DNA of 64,000 nucleotides, taken from contig JARWKL010000014.1 of NCBI GenBank assembly GCA_029961685.1, positions 25,579,137 through 25,643,136 on the forward strand, written 5' to 3'. The position numbers and the translations under genes were made by a program. Origin of the DNA: Aristolochia californica. Taxonomy: Eukaryota > Streptophyta > Magnoliopsida > Piperales > Aristolochiaceae. Positions 37,357 to 48,589 of the stretch are shown in pieces (position 1 is the first letter of the stretch; every line of letters begins with the position of its first letter). A model generated the notes under the pieces. It had not been told where the DNA came from. It was given only the letters and a program-made list of their open reading frames with translations, and made no database searches.

Positions 37357-37387
37357 CGCCCAGGCTCGTTTAACTACGAAGTTCTGA
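37323..37387 (-). repeat. 5S rRNA-derived segment in Cassandra 3' LTR
   Basis: On the minus strand: TCAGAACTTCGTAGTTAAAC, then GAGCCTGGGCGAGAG, then TAATTCTAGGATGGGTGACC, then TCCTGGGAAG. This matches the 3' half of plant 5S rRNA with few changes. Box A carries a G-to-A change (AGTTAAAC) relative to AGTTAAGC. Confidence 0.92.
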
Positions 37388-37596
37388 GTCAGATACTTAG
37401 CCAATACAACCCGAAAAGACTAGCCGTTTAAGGTGCAGAAAACCAAGTACCTAACTCAGACCACAAACTCTAACAATAGTGGACGAAACCACTCTGACAC
37501 CCACCCTGCCCATTCTGGAGCCGCTTCTCACGGGATACGAACGCGGACCGTGGCGTGCCTAGCTCTGATACTATGTTAAAGTCCTAGGCAAGAGTA

Positions 37597-37661
37597 CTTC
37601 CCATGAGGTCACCCATCCTAGAATTACTCTTGCCCAAGCTCGCTTAACTTCGGAGTTCTGA
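37597..37661 (-). repeat. 5S rRNA-derived segment in Cassandra 5' LTR
   Basis: On the minus strand: TCAGAACTCCGAAGTTAAGC, GAGCTTGGGCAAGAG, TAATTCTAGGATGGGTGACC, TCATGGGAAG. Box A differs from canonical 5S by about one base (GAG for GTG) and box C is largely kept, so Pol III factor binding is conceivable. The first third of 5S is absent, so it is not a 5S rRNA gene. Confidence 0.92.
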
Positions 37662-40600
37662 GTCAGATACTTAGCCAATACAACTCGAAAAGACTAACCA
37701 TTTAAGGTGCGGAAAGCCAAATACCTAACTCAGACCACAAACTCTAACAATAGTGGATGAAACCACTCTGACAAATGACAGAGATCAGATTACACTAGAA
37801 TGCAGATAATCAATTTCCTATTGTGACGATGCTAAAATTATCAACTCTGGATTTTACCGTGATTCGTGCCTCTCTCTCGAGCGCCACGTAATCACAAATC
37901 CGATTTCTCAATCCTTGCGTCTAGCCCCTCTCGGGCGCATAGAGTGAAAGACAGAAATCGGATTAAAATACTAAAATCCAACCTAAATTACAATCTTACC
38001 TTAACTAGCTAATTTAATCACATATCCGGAAAACAAATATTCGATAAACATTAATTCTCAAATATAAACATTCAAAACCTAAGTTCAAACTATAGAAAAA
38101 ATAAATTACAAAATGATGGATTACTCCTCTGCTCCTTCCTCTCGCTCAGGCAGCAAAGGCTCATTCTCACGGCTGCAATTTCCAGAAATTGATGGCTTCG
38201 GGTTGCAAGAGCGAGTGGCCGGAGGTAGAGACGACGCCGGTGAAGAAGGATAGAAACCTACGGATGGAGGTGACGACCGGCGTTTGACGGAATGGAGCTG
38301 AAGTCATCTGACCGGCTCTCTCGAGTCTCGGTCGGAGTTGGAATAGCTCCGGAAATGGTCGGAAATGGGTAATCGATGCCGGAGGATGGTCGGAATGCGG
38401 AATCGGCGCCGGAGGAGCACTCTCGAGTCACCTCTTGACCTGGCGAGCAGAAAATGGCAGTGTCGAACTCACCGCGACGGAGACTCTCTTGAGCTCTCCT
38501 CGGGTCTGTTCTCGGTTGCAGGATGGGGGTGGACGACAGTGACGAACGGCGTTCGGAGGGAGCCCTCTCGGGTCTTCCCTCCGAACGGTCGGCGGCCTCC
38601 CTTGTTTTCCCCCTCGAGCTCCCCCTGTTTTCAAAACGATTTTACCCTAAAATTCTATCTCCCTTTCACTAATGGCATTTTGGTAAATATCTCTTTCTCC
38701 ACCAAAATTCTCCTAAAATTCCATAAATGAATCCATAAAAATTATTTCAGGAAGAAATAAACCCTAAAAGCAATGAAATATAATTCAAGAGAGAAAAATA
38801 TGCAATATAAACAGTGATTAATGCCAAATTCAATAAATGCACGTTTCATTTGAAAATCGATAAATAACCACCTATAACACAATTATAAGGGCTATTCTAT
38901 TATAATTAACCTAGTTTTCATGTCAAAATCTGGCATCTATCAGTTGGCCTTTTCGGGAGTATTAGCTACACGTTTGACATTCGTGGCTTCATACTTAGGT
39001 TTTTTTTTTCCTGCATCATGTTGTGGTTTTAAGTGCTGGAATTTATAATTCATATTCAGTTTTTTTTTTTTTTTTTTTTTTTGAGTTACTTCATGGTCTT
39101 CGTGCATACCATGCTCGTCCCCTTATTATGCATGCCTTGTCTTGTGTTTTTTGAATCAAAATTTGAAGCACTAGTCTATGAGTAATTGATGTCTGAAACC
39201 ACTCTATATTCCAGCAATATCTATTGTTCACCTACTAAAATTTGGCTGAAATTTTGTTTGAGTCTTATGTTGGATGGTTTCTCTCTTTACTAGCTAAGTT
39301 GTGTAATTTGTTCTTTCAATTCCAACCATTGTTTGTGTCTTTGTTTGATCAATTTGTTTTCAAGTCATTGAAATTTCAAAACTATGTGTGAATTATAATT
39401 CCAACATTGAAAAGTGTTTCAAACATGGCCGATTCCTCAGGTCACTCATCCACCTCTTCAATACATTCTAATTTGGTAAACATGATCCCTTGAGAATCAT
39501 AATTGCTCTCAGGGCCTAAGCAACTATGTGCCATGGTTACAATCTATTAAATGGTTTTTAATCACTAGAGACCATATTGGCCATCTAGATCAGCCACCTA
39601 TGCATGAAGATGAGACCTCTTATCACAAGTAGCTAAAAGAAGACACCTTGTTAGTATACTAGTTGATCAATAGTATGGAAGAGGTGGTAGAAAACAATTT
39701 CATCCACTTGATGGTCTAAAAAGATTTATACTCCTCTCCTAATGGTCTAAAAAAAATTATGATATATTTCAAAAATTATCTAAAATAAAGCATGAAGGCT
39801 CCCTACATGGGTATTTTGTCAAGTTGCACGGCTTACTTCAAGAGTGGATTATAGCTCAACCTTATTCAATGGATATTACCACCCCAAGCTAAGCAAAGAG
39901 AAGATTTTATTATAGCAATATGTCTTGTAAAATGTGCAACCTTATTTAAAGGTTGCAAAGACTCCGGGATTGAGCTCCTCAGTCAGACCCTCCTTTACGG
40001 GTACTTGCCAAAACACCTTCCTCACAGAAAGAACAAATTGAAAATTCTGCTATATATATCCAAAGAAGGGGGAGTAACAATCAAGGAAGAGGCCACGGAA
40101 GAGATGATAAAACATATGGTGAGGTAGAGGAAGAAGTGGAAGTGATTCCAACTTTAATTCCTCTTCAAATTCAGGTCAAAACAAGAAGTGCACTTTTTGT
40201 GGACCTAATAATCACCTGGTTGATAAATACTGGAATTTACATGTTAGACTGGATTATTTCAAAGCCAATCAAGAAAATCGCGTATCCACTTCTACCACAT
40301 CTACAAGCAATGAAGTGCCTAATGAATCCACCAAAAGAAATACCTTGTCAGAAGAAATACGCTATTTCAAAAATTCAAAAGCTTCATGGCAGCTCCTCAT
40401 AATGCAACTACAACCATTACAGCCACCTCAAGTGCATTCTCATTAATCATAGATTTTAGTGGTAGTTCTTCATCTTGGATAATTGATTTAGGTGCCTCCA
40501 AACAACTCACTGGTCACATACATAGACTGTCAAATGTGTCACAATGTACTAAAAATCGGTTTGTATCCATTACAAATGGATCTAAAAAATAAAATTCAAG

Positions 40601-43557
40601 GCACCATTTCTTCCACTTTATCTTCCTATCTCTCTCACTTACTGATGTTTTATTTGTACCATAGTTTCTTCTTAGTCTTACGTCTGTCAATCAATTAACC
40701 AAAATATTCAATTGCTTTATTATTATTTTTCCATCTCATTGTGTATTTTAGGACATCAAGACAAAGCAATGATTGGTAGAGGCTATGAGAGAGGGGGTCT
40801 TTACTTCTTACATACTACAAATATGGCAGTTGTTGCAGTTATTGATGAAGAGGCACAACAATGACACAATAGGCTAGGCCATCCCTCTTTACCCAAGTTA
40901 CAGTTTTGAGTTCCTTCTCTTAGTTCAATTTCTACATTATCATGTGAATTTTACGAATTTGGAGAACATCATCGGTCTACTTTTCATCCTCAGGAAAATA
41001 ATTATTTCAAGACCATTTGCTTTTGTTCATTCAGATGTGTGGGGACCTATTAATGTCCCAAATATCTCTCAATCTAAGTATTTCATAATTTTTGTGCAAC
41101 ATGGTTCTATTTGATGAAAGAAAGGTCAAAGGTGTTATTCATATTCAATGCCTTTTGTGCTATGGTAGAAATTTCATACCAAAATTTAGACATTCTGATA
41201 TGATAATGCCAAATAGTACTTTTCTACTCGATTCATAAATCCTCATGTGTCTACATTCCACAACAGAATGTTGTGTCTAAAAGAAAAAAGCAAGCATCTA
41301 GTTGAGGTTGGTAGGAAATCATGCTCTCTATAAATGTCCCTTAGTTTTATTGGTTGTATGTTGTTCTTACAACTTGTTTGTTAATTAATTGAATGCCATA
41401 TAGTGTCTTACATGGTTAGACACCTTTTTCAAAATTATTTCCTATTGCAACACCATTTTTCGTTGCCCCCACACGTGTTTGAATGCATCGCCTTCGTTCA
41501 GAATATGGAGCCACATCAAAATAAATTTTCTCCCAAAGAAATCAAGTGTATATTGTTGGGGTATTCAAAAAATAAAAAAAGGCTATGTGTGTTTCTTTCC
41601 TATTCTTAAGAAGACATTTGTTTTAGCAGATGTTACTTTTTTTTAGGACTAGTCGTACTTCTCAGCTAGCTATTCTCCTAGTTTTTCACCTTCTGTAGGT
41701 ATGCCCAAGCCAAGTGTGCTTATCATTCATCACATTTATCATGAGGAGCCAACAAATCATATTCATCTCTCTCCTCTTGCTAACCACTCACCTATGTAGT
41801 CTCCTGGTGCTCTTGAAGTAAGTTTTCCTCTATATTCTCCGGTTGTGTTTGGCCCACCATATGATACTCGTTCCATTGTCCTTCGTAAAGATCCACGTAC
41901 CACTACTCATCTACCATCCACTTCACATCCTATTTCTAATTTTGTTTCTACTAATCACTTGTCTTCCATTTGTATTTCCATTTTGTCTTCTATAACATCT
42001 TCTTAGGTTCCGAGTAATTATGAAGTGGCATCAAAAGATCCAATATGGAAAACTGCCATGGATGAAGAGACTCATGTCATGTATCAAAATTCTACCTGGG
42101 AATTGGTTTCTCTTCCCCCCAGTAAGAAGACAATCGGTTGCAAGTTGGTTTTCACACTTAAATATACCAGATGGAATTGTTAGCAAATATTAAGTACGGT
42201 TGTTGGCTAAGGGCTATACTCAATCATATGACATTTATTATGATGAAACATATTCTCCGGTGGCCAAAATGAATTATGTTCAGGTTCTATTTCTCTTGTG
42301 ACTAGTTTCAATGGAAACTATATCAATTGGATGTAAACAATGTGTTCCTAAATGGTGATTTTTCAAATGAGGTTTATATGGTTCAACCACCTGAGTATAT
42401 AGTTGAGGGGGAACAATTATGTTAGTTAAAAAAAGCCATCTATGGGTTCAAACAATCCCCATGAGCTTCGTTTGATAAGTTTACTATGGTTGTCACTCAA
42501 CTCGGGTTTAAGAGATGTGAGACCGATCACTCAAAATTTCTCAAAAATACCACTTGAGGGAAGATTTTGATGGTAGTATATGTTGATAATATTATTATAA
42601 CTAGTAGTGGCTACAATGGAATTCAACAAGTTAAAGAAGACTTGAAAAAAATTTCAAACCAAAGACTTGGGGCTTCTCAAATACTTCTTGGGCATAGATT
42701 TTCCACAATCGTAATATGACATAATTATGTCACAAAGAAAGTATTTTCTTGATTTGTTACAAGAAACTAGAATGTTCGGGTGCAAGCCGGCCGATACACC
42801 TATGGAGCCCAAAGTTAAATTATGTGGTATAGGTCATGGTGATGTTGATATTGGATAGTTCTTACAGTTGGTTGGGAAATTAATCTATCTCTTGGCTACT
42901 AGACCTGATATATCTTATTCAATTAGTGTCATCAGTCAGTTTATGTATTGACCTCAACAAACTCATTAGGAAGCATTGGAAATGATTCTTCGATACTTGA
43001 AGAAAAACCTTGGTTAAGGGTTATTATTCAAGAGTCATGGACATACAAACATAAAAGGTTTTGCAGATGCAGACTGTCCAGGCTCACCAAATGATAGAAT
43101 ACCTAGCTCTGGTTATTGTATAACTATTGGAGGTATTCTAGTCACCTAGAGAAGTAAAAAGCAAAATGTGATCGCAAGGTCTAGTGCAAAAGTAGAATAT
43201 AAATCAATGACACATGCAGTAAGTGAACTATTATAGCTCAAATCCTTCATGACTGAGCTGGGGTTCTAAGTAAATAAACCGATGCAACTTCATTATGATA
43301 ATCAGGCAATCAATTCATATTGCAAACAACCCAGTGTTTCATGAAAGAACAAACCATATCAAGATAGATTGTCATTCTATTCGTGAAAAGTTGCAAGCTG
43401 GAATAATATCTATGCAATACATTTCATCCAAGAATCAACTGGCATATATCTTCACAAAGGGAATTTCTATCAAAGGCATGTATAGTGGCAAAATCTCTCT
43501 TAGAGGCATGTTCCAAACTAGGAATTTATGATGTTTTCTCACCAGCTTGAGTGGGAG

Positions 43558-43840
43558 TGTTAAAGAAGATAGTGGCACTTTTATGTAATTTAGAGAGTAA
43601 GTGGCATGGAGAAGTAATTATTTAAATCTTTAAGCCTTTTAACTTCACTCATGTACTAGGGTTTTATGCCCTCAAGTTTATAAATAAAGGTGTTAAGGGG
43701 AGGGCAAACATAACATGCCATCAACCCTAGTTCTCTCTAATCTCTCTTGCTCGATCTCTCTCCTTTCCTCTCTTCTCTTCTTCTTCCACTTTCTACCTCA
43801 AGCCCTAAGTTCCCTACACATGCACCCCTAGAATCTAACA
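43558..43840 (+). repeat. 3' LTR (283 bp) of the same copia
   Basis: TGTTAAAGAAGATAG to GAATCTAACA, preceded by CTTGAGTGGGAG and followed by TGCAT. Confidence 0.93.
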
Positions 43841-43849
43841 TGCATAAGT

Positions 43850-44860
43850 GTAAGCAAGTAAACTTTGCATGCATTTGGTCAAGCCATGTGCAGGCAAGAC
43901 TTCCCCTCATCTCAATTTGATGAGAAGAATTGTTGTGGCAAATGATTGACTATTGATAAACCCTTTGTTGGTCTAAGCTAGTAAGTATAGTGGCTAGTTG
44001 TTAAGCCATCTGTGGGTCTAGGCTGAAGAGCCTAGTTGGATATTGATAACTCATGTGTGGGTCTTGCCTTTTGAGCTTAGTTGGTTGCTGAAATATCTTT
44101 GAGGTTTAGGTAAGAGTGCCTAATTTGTAGTTGAAATACCTTTGTGGGTCTAGGCAAGAGTACCTAGTTAACTACCGAAAATCCCAAGTGTGGTCTACGC
44201 TAGAGAGCCTTGTCTACCATAACTGTGAAAGGGACAATTGTGTATATTGGGTCCAATGATCACTTGAGTGGCATTAGTCCCTATGAGGAGAACATTGACA
44301 TTAGGCCTTTGTGGGTATTTACTATAGATGTCATTTGAATACTAAACATAATGAATTACCTTGGAGGCACAAACACCTTGGGAGAGGATTAGTAATCCAA
44401 AATATATAGAATTATTTAACTACCGTAAAAATTAAAGTGTACTTTGTGTGAAGTGTACCAGTTTGCTAACTCATAAGCTTTTAAGAGTAAAATTAAACAA
44501 GATTTGATTAAAACAGGATTAAATTTTTAAATAGTGCACACAAACATATTCACTCCCACTTAATTTTGTACCACACGGGACCTACAAGTGGTATTAGAGC
44601 AAGTGTACTCTAGAAACCTGATATTTAGTTTGGGTACTAAAGATGATTGGGAATTAGGACAAATATCACATTAGTCCCCCTTTTTAAATTTAAATAGGTA
44701 TGGCAACTCTTGTCAAGTGTAGATTTTTACAAGGTGATGATCCCTTTGCGTTTGAGAGTATAGAATGAAAGTATTCATTGAATTAGAGAGTTTTGACATT
44801 TGGGAATCCATTTGTGATGGAGCCCCTCTCATTCGTAAAAAAGGTAAAACTTGCATGCAT
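43850..44860 (+). mobile_element. copia 5' LTR, primer site and gag start (truncated)
   Basis: The primer site TGGTATTAGAGC lies at 44589-44600 directly after an LTR end (CCTACA, 44586). The LTR includes a degenerate repeat of about 60 bp around 43975-44215 (GTGTGGGTCTAGGC...GAGCCTAGTTGG). Downstream, 44701-44850 gives a gag start (MATLVKCRFLQGDDPFAFES, then MKVFIELESFDIWESICDG). The element is cut off at about 44.86 kb. Confidence 0.7.
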
Positions 44861-44869
44861 GCATACATG

Positions 44870-45244
44870 TGAGTATAGGTGACTTTAATACATGTATGGG
44901 ATTGTATTATGTACGTGGGGTAGTCTTAGTATTATGAAAATATTGAATGTGACTAATTTGGTCATCAAACATATGTTATATTAACTTTCTCCCTAACCGG
45001 CCAAGGGGCACTTTTGTAATTTTATCGACTTATCAATATAAATTAGGGTGAGAGGAGCTAACCTCAATTAGAATCTAGGGGAAAGCTCTCTCTCTCTCTC
45101 TCAAGTTTGAATTCTCTCTCTCCATCCCTCTTTACTCATCAACTCTTTTTCTCTCTTCTTCTCCTTCATCTCTCCTTCTCTCATCTTCTCTTACCATTAG
45201 CCTCTAACATCAATTAAGCCTTTGAATCTAAGATGTATCAAAGC
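44870..45244 (+). repeat. copia LTR remnant with primer site
   Basis: A CT-rich U5 (CTCTCTCTCTCTC near 45096) ends in GAATCTAAGA, followed by TGTATCAAAGC at 45234-45244, a mutated tRNA-Met primer site. The U5 end matches the copia LTR at 35726. The 5' boundary is uncertain and no partner LTR was found. Confidence 0.6.
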
Positions 45245-45384
45245 AGGTATTCTAAGGTCTAAAGTTGCTCAAAAATTTCATGCACAACTAAGAAGATGAT
45301 TTCAATTAGACAAGCCTTCAATGTAGATTTTTTCAAATTAGCCAATACAAGTGATTGAGAAATCTCTTCTCTAGCCAAGATAAG

Positions 45385-47455
45385 TGTTGAATTTATGGAA
45401 AAGAGAAATATTTTACTAACTTGTTTTAAATTGCGTATTATGAGCCTCTATTTATCAAGGAAATGACTAGAATCATATTATAATTAAACTACCCATGTCT
45501 TGGTTATACCCAAAGTTAAACACTAAAATATATGTCCTAGAACAATTAAACATAAATAGAAGATTAACATAACTAAAATACTTCCAAATAAACTCTTCTA
45601 TGAGACTTCCTCTTGTGAGACTTCTCTTAGACTCCACCAAATTAAGTTTGGCTCTTATAAGACTTCTTTTTGTGAGAGTCACGTAAAATTCTTTCATACT
45701 TGATCTTCAACCCCCCCCCCCCCCCCCCCCCCCCTCAAACTGGAGTTTATAACTTTAACTTGTAATTAAAAAAAAATTAGTCTTCAAATTTCTTTTACTG
45801 CAAAAAATCTTCATAGATGCAAAAACTTCATCTTTTGTTCCCCCCTTTCTTACATATTTTTGTCACATAAAAATTACCATAACATATAGAATAACATGTT
45901 TCTTTCTTATATTCCTTCTACTTCTCCCCCTCAAGTTGGGGATAAAAAGGAAACAGAGACCTAACTTGGACAAAACATAATATGGGAGAAGAAAATCACT
46001 CCTTGTCGCACGACAAATCTTTATACATCACTCAAAGTGGTCATTGTCTAAAATACACTCAGTTCAATTTTAAAAGCAGAAAAATGAACCAACTTTAGGA
46101 CACAATAAATAGACTAATCACCTTTTAAGGATAACTCCAGCACAAAACACCTCTTGGGTGAATAATAAAAGATTTAGTTGGATATTGGGCACACTCCTAT
46201 GCTCTTTAGGTAGTAAATCTAGGCATTTCTCTAAAGTGATAAAAACACAAGATGATAAACTGAAGAAATACTAGAGAAAAATAACATTAATCGGAAGGAG
46301 GCGATTATGCAACACTCATACTTCCAAAGGAATCTAAAACACGTCCTTCTTTAAAAAATAATAATAATAAGAGAAACTATAATGGTAAAACTTAATAAAT
46401 TTGATCGAGAATAAATTTTTTGGGGTGACCACAATTTTTCAGAGTTGATCATGCGAAAGATACACAACCAAGTAACAAAAACACAAAACTTAAAAACCAC
46501 TTCAAAGTAGGATTGTATAATTCGATATATCTCATTCAAGTATAATTTTCCTCATAAAATATACATCTGCTAATACAAAGAATCGAATAGATTTTAGTCT
46601 TAGCAATCTGGCCGAATTGAATACTCTTTTTTCTTTAACGAACATGACCATTGACTCTTCCGATATTGGTATCTCCCTTTAGAAAACTCTTATTGAGAAT
46701 GGATTTGATAGGTCAAAAGACTTATATATCTTTATTTTTAAATATAAATATCCATATAAAGACTTGTTCTTGATGGCAAAAAATGCCTCGAGAATTGAAC
46801 TTGTCTATTGTTGCTCAAACTTCTCTTGTTGTTTGACCTTTGTTGATTCAAATATTGATTTCTCTTGATAGAAAACTTTGATTGCCAACATTCTTTTTAC
46901 ACTGGAAAGTAGACTCAAATATATTAATGTAAATATATAATTTGTAATATAAAAATTTCAGTATTGGGGTGCAAACACCAAGGGAACAATTGGTATATGC
47001 ACATGAAACAAAAAAAAAGGTAGAACTCGAACTTATACAACTAGAGACGAGAAACTAAAAAAAGTTCACATTTTCCCTATAGGTTGACCTAGTCAATTAA
47101 CAAAAGCTACTCTGATACTATGTTGAATTTATGAAAAATAGGATTACTTCACTAACATGTTTTAATTTGAGTAAAATAAGTTTTTTTTTATAATAGAGAA
47201 AACAAGTATAATCCAATTACAATTAAACTATCCTCGACCTAGTTACACCTAAAGTTAAATACTAAAAGATAAGTCCTTGAGAAATTGAACAATTGAACAT
47301 AAATAGAACAGTAATATAACTAAAACACATTTAAGACTCTTCTATGAGACCTCCTCCTTTGAGACTTCTGTAAGACTCCACCATAATAATTCTACCTCTA
47401 TGAGGCTTCTTGCTGTGAGAGTCATGTAAGACTCTTTCATACTTGCTCTTCAACA
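45385..47455 (-). mobile_element. short non-autonomous copia-type LTR element, minus strand
   Basis: Two homologous LTRs lie at 45385-45710 and 47121-47455 (TGTTGAATTTATG to CTTCAACA). The primer site on the minus strand (TAGTATCAGAGTAGCT, 47120-47105) abuts the right LTR and a poly-G polypurine tract abuts the left LTR. The internal 1.4 kb has no recognisable protein. No target duplication was found (left ATAAG, right CCCAT). Confidence 0.75.
45711..45735 (-). repeat. 25-nt poly-C (poly-G polypurine tract)
   Basis: An uninterrupted run of 25 C on the plus strand, exactly where the minus-strand element's polypurine tract meets its 3' LTR. Length may be unreliable in assembly. Confidence 0.9.
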
Positions 47456-47879
47456 CCCATCTTTAATAAAGTAGGCTCGGGATCTCCTCTATAGTGATGG
47501 CTTACTTGTTTGCATTGATTGTATATCTTTTGCATCATCAATTCTGAAAAAAAAAATTGGTCACCCACATGCTCCCCTTGAAATTCACTTGAGGTATAAT
47601 TGGTCCAACTTATTTTTAAGTTATTTCAGTTCTCTTTTTACAATCTTCCCTAGTTTTTCAAAAAAAAAAAAAAAATCACATTCTAAATTTGTTTCAAAGC
47701 ATGAGTATTGTATAGTTGCCTCCTTCTAGCTTCACTTATTTTTTTCTATTATTTCTTCCATTCATCATCTTGTAATTTACTTACTTAGGAGTGTGTCTAA
47801 CATCCAACTTGAGTTTAAGTCTTTTATTCTTCACGTAAGAGGGGATTTGTATATGAACTAACCTTAACATTGAGTAGTC

Positions 47880-48577
47880 TCTTTATTGTGCCTTAAAGTT
47901 GGGTAATTTTTCTGTATTTGAAATTGAACGGAGTGTGTTTCACACTATGATCATTTTGACTGTGTATGAAGCTTTGTCGTAAGGCTAGGAGTGATTTTCT
48001 TCTCCCATATTGTGTTTGTCCAAGTTGGGTTTCTATATCCTCTTTATCCCCAGTTTGAAGGGGGAAAAGTAGAAGAAAAAGTAAAAGAAATAAGTATTTT
48101 ATTCTTCATGTTGTGGTAATTTTTATATGACCAAAATATTCAACAAAAGAGCAAAATATGACTTTGCATCTATGAAGAAATTTTCAGTAAAAGAAGATTG
48201 AAGAATAATAATATTTTTCATTGCAAGTTAAAATTATGAACTCTAACTTGAGGGGGAGTGTTGAAGAACAAGTATGGATGAGTCTTACATAAATCTCACA
48301 AAAATAAGTCTCACACAACAATAATTAATATGGTAAAATCTTACAGGAGTCTCATAAAAGTGTTTTAGTTAAAAGGAGTTTTAATTATCCCAATCTTCTA
48401 TTCATAATCAATTATTTAATTATAATAGAACTTATCTTTAAGTATTACATTTTAGGTATAATTGGGATAAGGGTAAGTTAATTATATTTGGATTCTACTG
48501 ATTTACTCTAAATAGAGTCTCATTATACTCAAATTAAACAAGTTAGTGAAACATTTCTCGTTTCTAAAAATTCAACA
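47880..48577 (+). mobile_element. 3' part of a sister element, plus strand
   Basis: The sequence at 47940-48260 is the inverse of the 45740-46030 interior (for example GAGTGATTTTCTTCTCCCAT), followed by the polypurine tract TTGAGGGGGAG and an LTR at 48259-48577 (TGTTGAAGAACAAG to AATTCAACA). This is the same family as 45385-47455 in opposite orientation, 5'-truncated. Confidence 0.7.
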
Positions 48578-48589
48578 AGATTCTTCTAG

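Larger units (their letters stand above)
37268..37773 (-). mobile_element. Cassandra TRIM with 5S rRNA in its LTRs, TSD AATGA
   Basis: A minus-strand element of 506 bp. The 5' LTR (minus sense) is 37773-37574 (200 bp, TGTCAGAGTGG to ACTTTAACA). The primer site TAGTATCAGAGCTAGG follows at 37573-37558, then a short internal region, then the 3' LTR at 37499-37268 (232 bp). AATGA flanks exactly (37263-37267, 37774-37778). Both LTRs contain the 3' half of plant 5S rRNA with Pol III box A and box C. No protein is encoded. Cassandra elements with 5S-derived LTRs are known in plants; this one appears structurally complete. Confidence 0.92.
36936..38942 (+). mobile_element. solo-LTR-like insertion, about 2 kb, TSD GT(C/T)GG
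   Basis: It begins TGATGTGAAATT, ends CATCTATCA, and is flanked by GTCGG (36931-36935) and GTTGG (38943-38947). The intact sister LTR at 36690-36793 shows GTTGG as the unoccupied site. The start (CCTCGCAAGTGTACGAATCG, then GGTCATATCCACAAGGAGGA) is of a type common in long plant gypsy LTRs. An internal direct repeat (about 37145-37262 and 37838-37950) surrounds the nested Cassandra. The 38150-38640 part is GC-rich with overlapping open frames on both strands that I do not regard as genes. Confidence 0.75.
36690..38979 (+). mobile_element. 5S-free Cassandra-like TRIM, second LTR split
   Basis: LTR1 is 36690-36793 (104 bp, TGTTAGAG to TTTGACA). The primer site TGGTATCAGAGTTAGG is at 36794-36809, a 71-bp internal region (primer site included) follows, and LTR2 starts at 36865 (TGTCAGAG). 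LTR2 is interrupted at 36935 by a 2-kb insertion and resumes at 38943 (GTTGGCCTTTTCGGGAG), ending TTTGACA at 38979. The flanks TTCAT (36685-36689) and TTCGT (38980-38984) form a 4/5 target duplication. There is no coding capacity. LTR and internal sequence resemble the Cassandra element nested deeper, but without any 5S segment. Confidence 0.85.
35726..43840 (+). mobile_element. full-length Ty1-copia with TSD TGCAT, nested insertions inside
   Basis: The 5' LTR is 35726-36075, the primer site TGGTATTAGAGC is 36076-36087, the polypurine tract is about 43546-43557 and the 3' LTR is 43558-43840. TGCAT flanks both sides (35721-35725, 43841-43845). Domains in order: gag from 39425; a zinc knuckle at 40189 (CTFCGPNNHLVDKY, last Cys changed to Tyr); protease (WIIDLGAS, active-site S/T changed to L); integrase (HNRLGHPS, FAFVHSDVWGPI); RT at 42030-42720 with YVDN (42579-42590) instead of YVDD; RNase H to 43530. 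Many stops. The leader between primer site and gag carries three nested insertions (36690-38979). Inactive. Confidence 0.93.

Noticed and set aside
37323..37661. Functional 5S rRNA gene
   Set aside because: Only the 3' half of 5S is present in each copy and it is embedded in LTRs with a primer site and target duplication, so it is Cassandra, not an rRNA gene.
38365..38730. 121-codon open frame in GC-rich DNA
   Set aside because: Arg/Pro/Ser-rich low-complexity translation with an open frame on the opposite strand too; it lies inside the solo-LTR-like insertion and matches no family.
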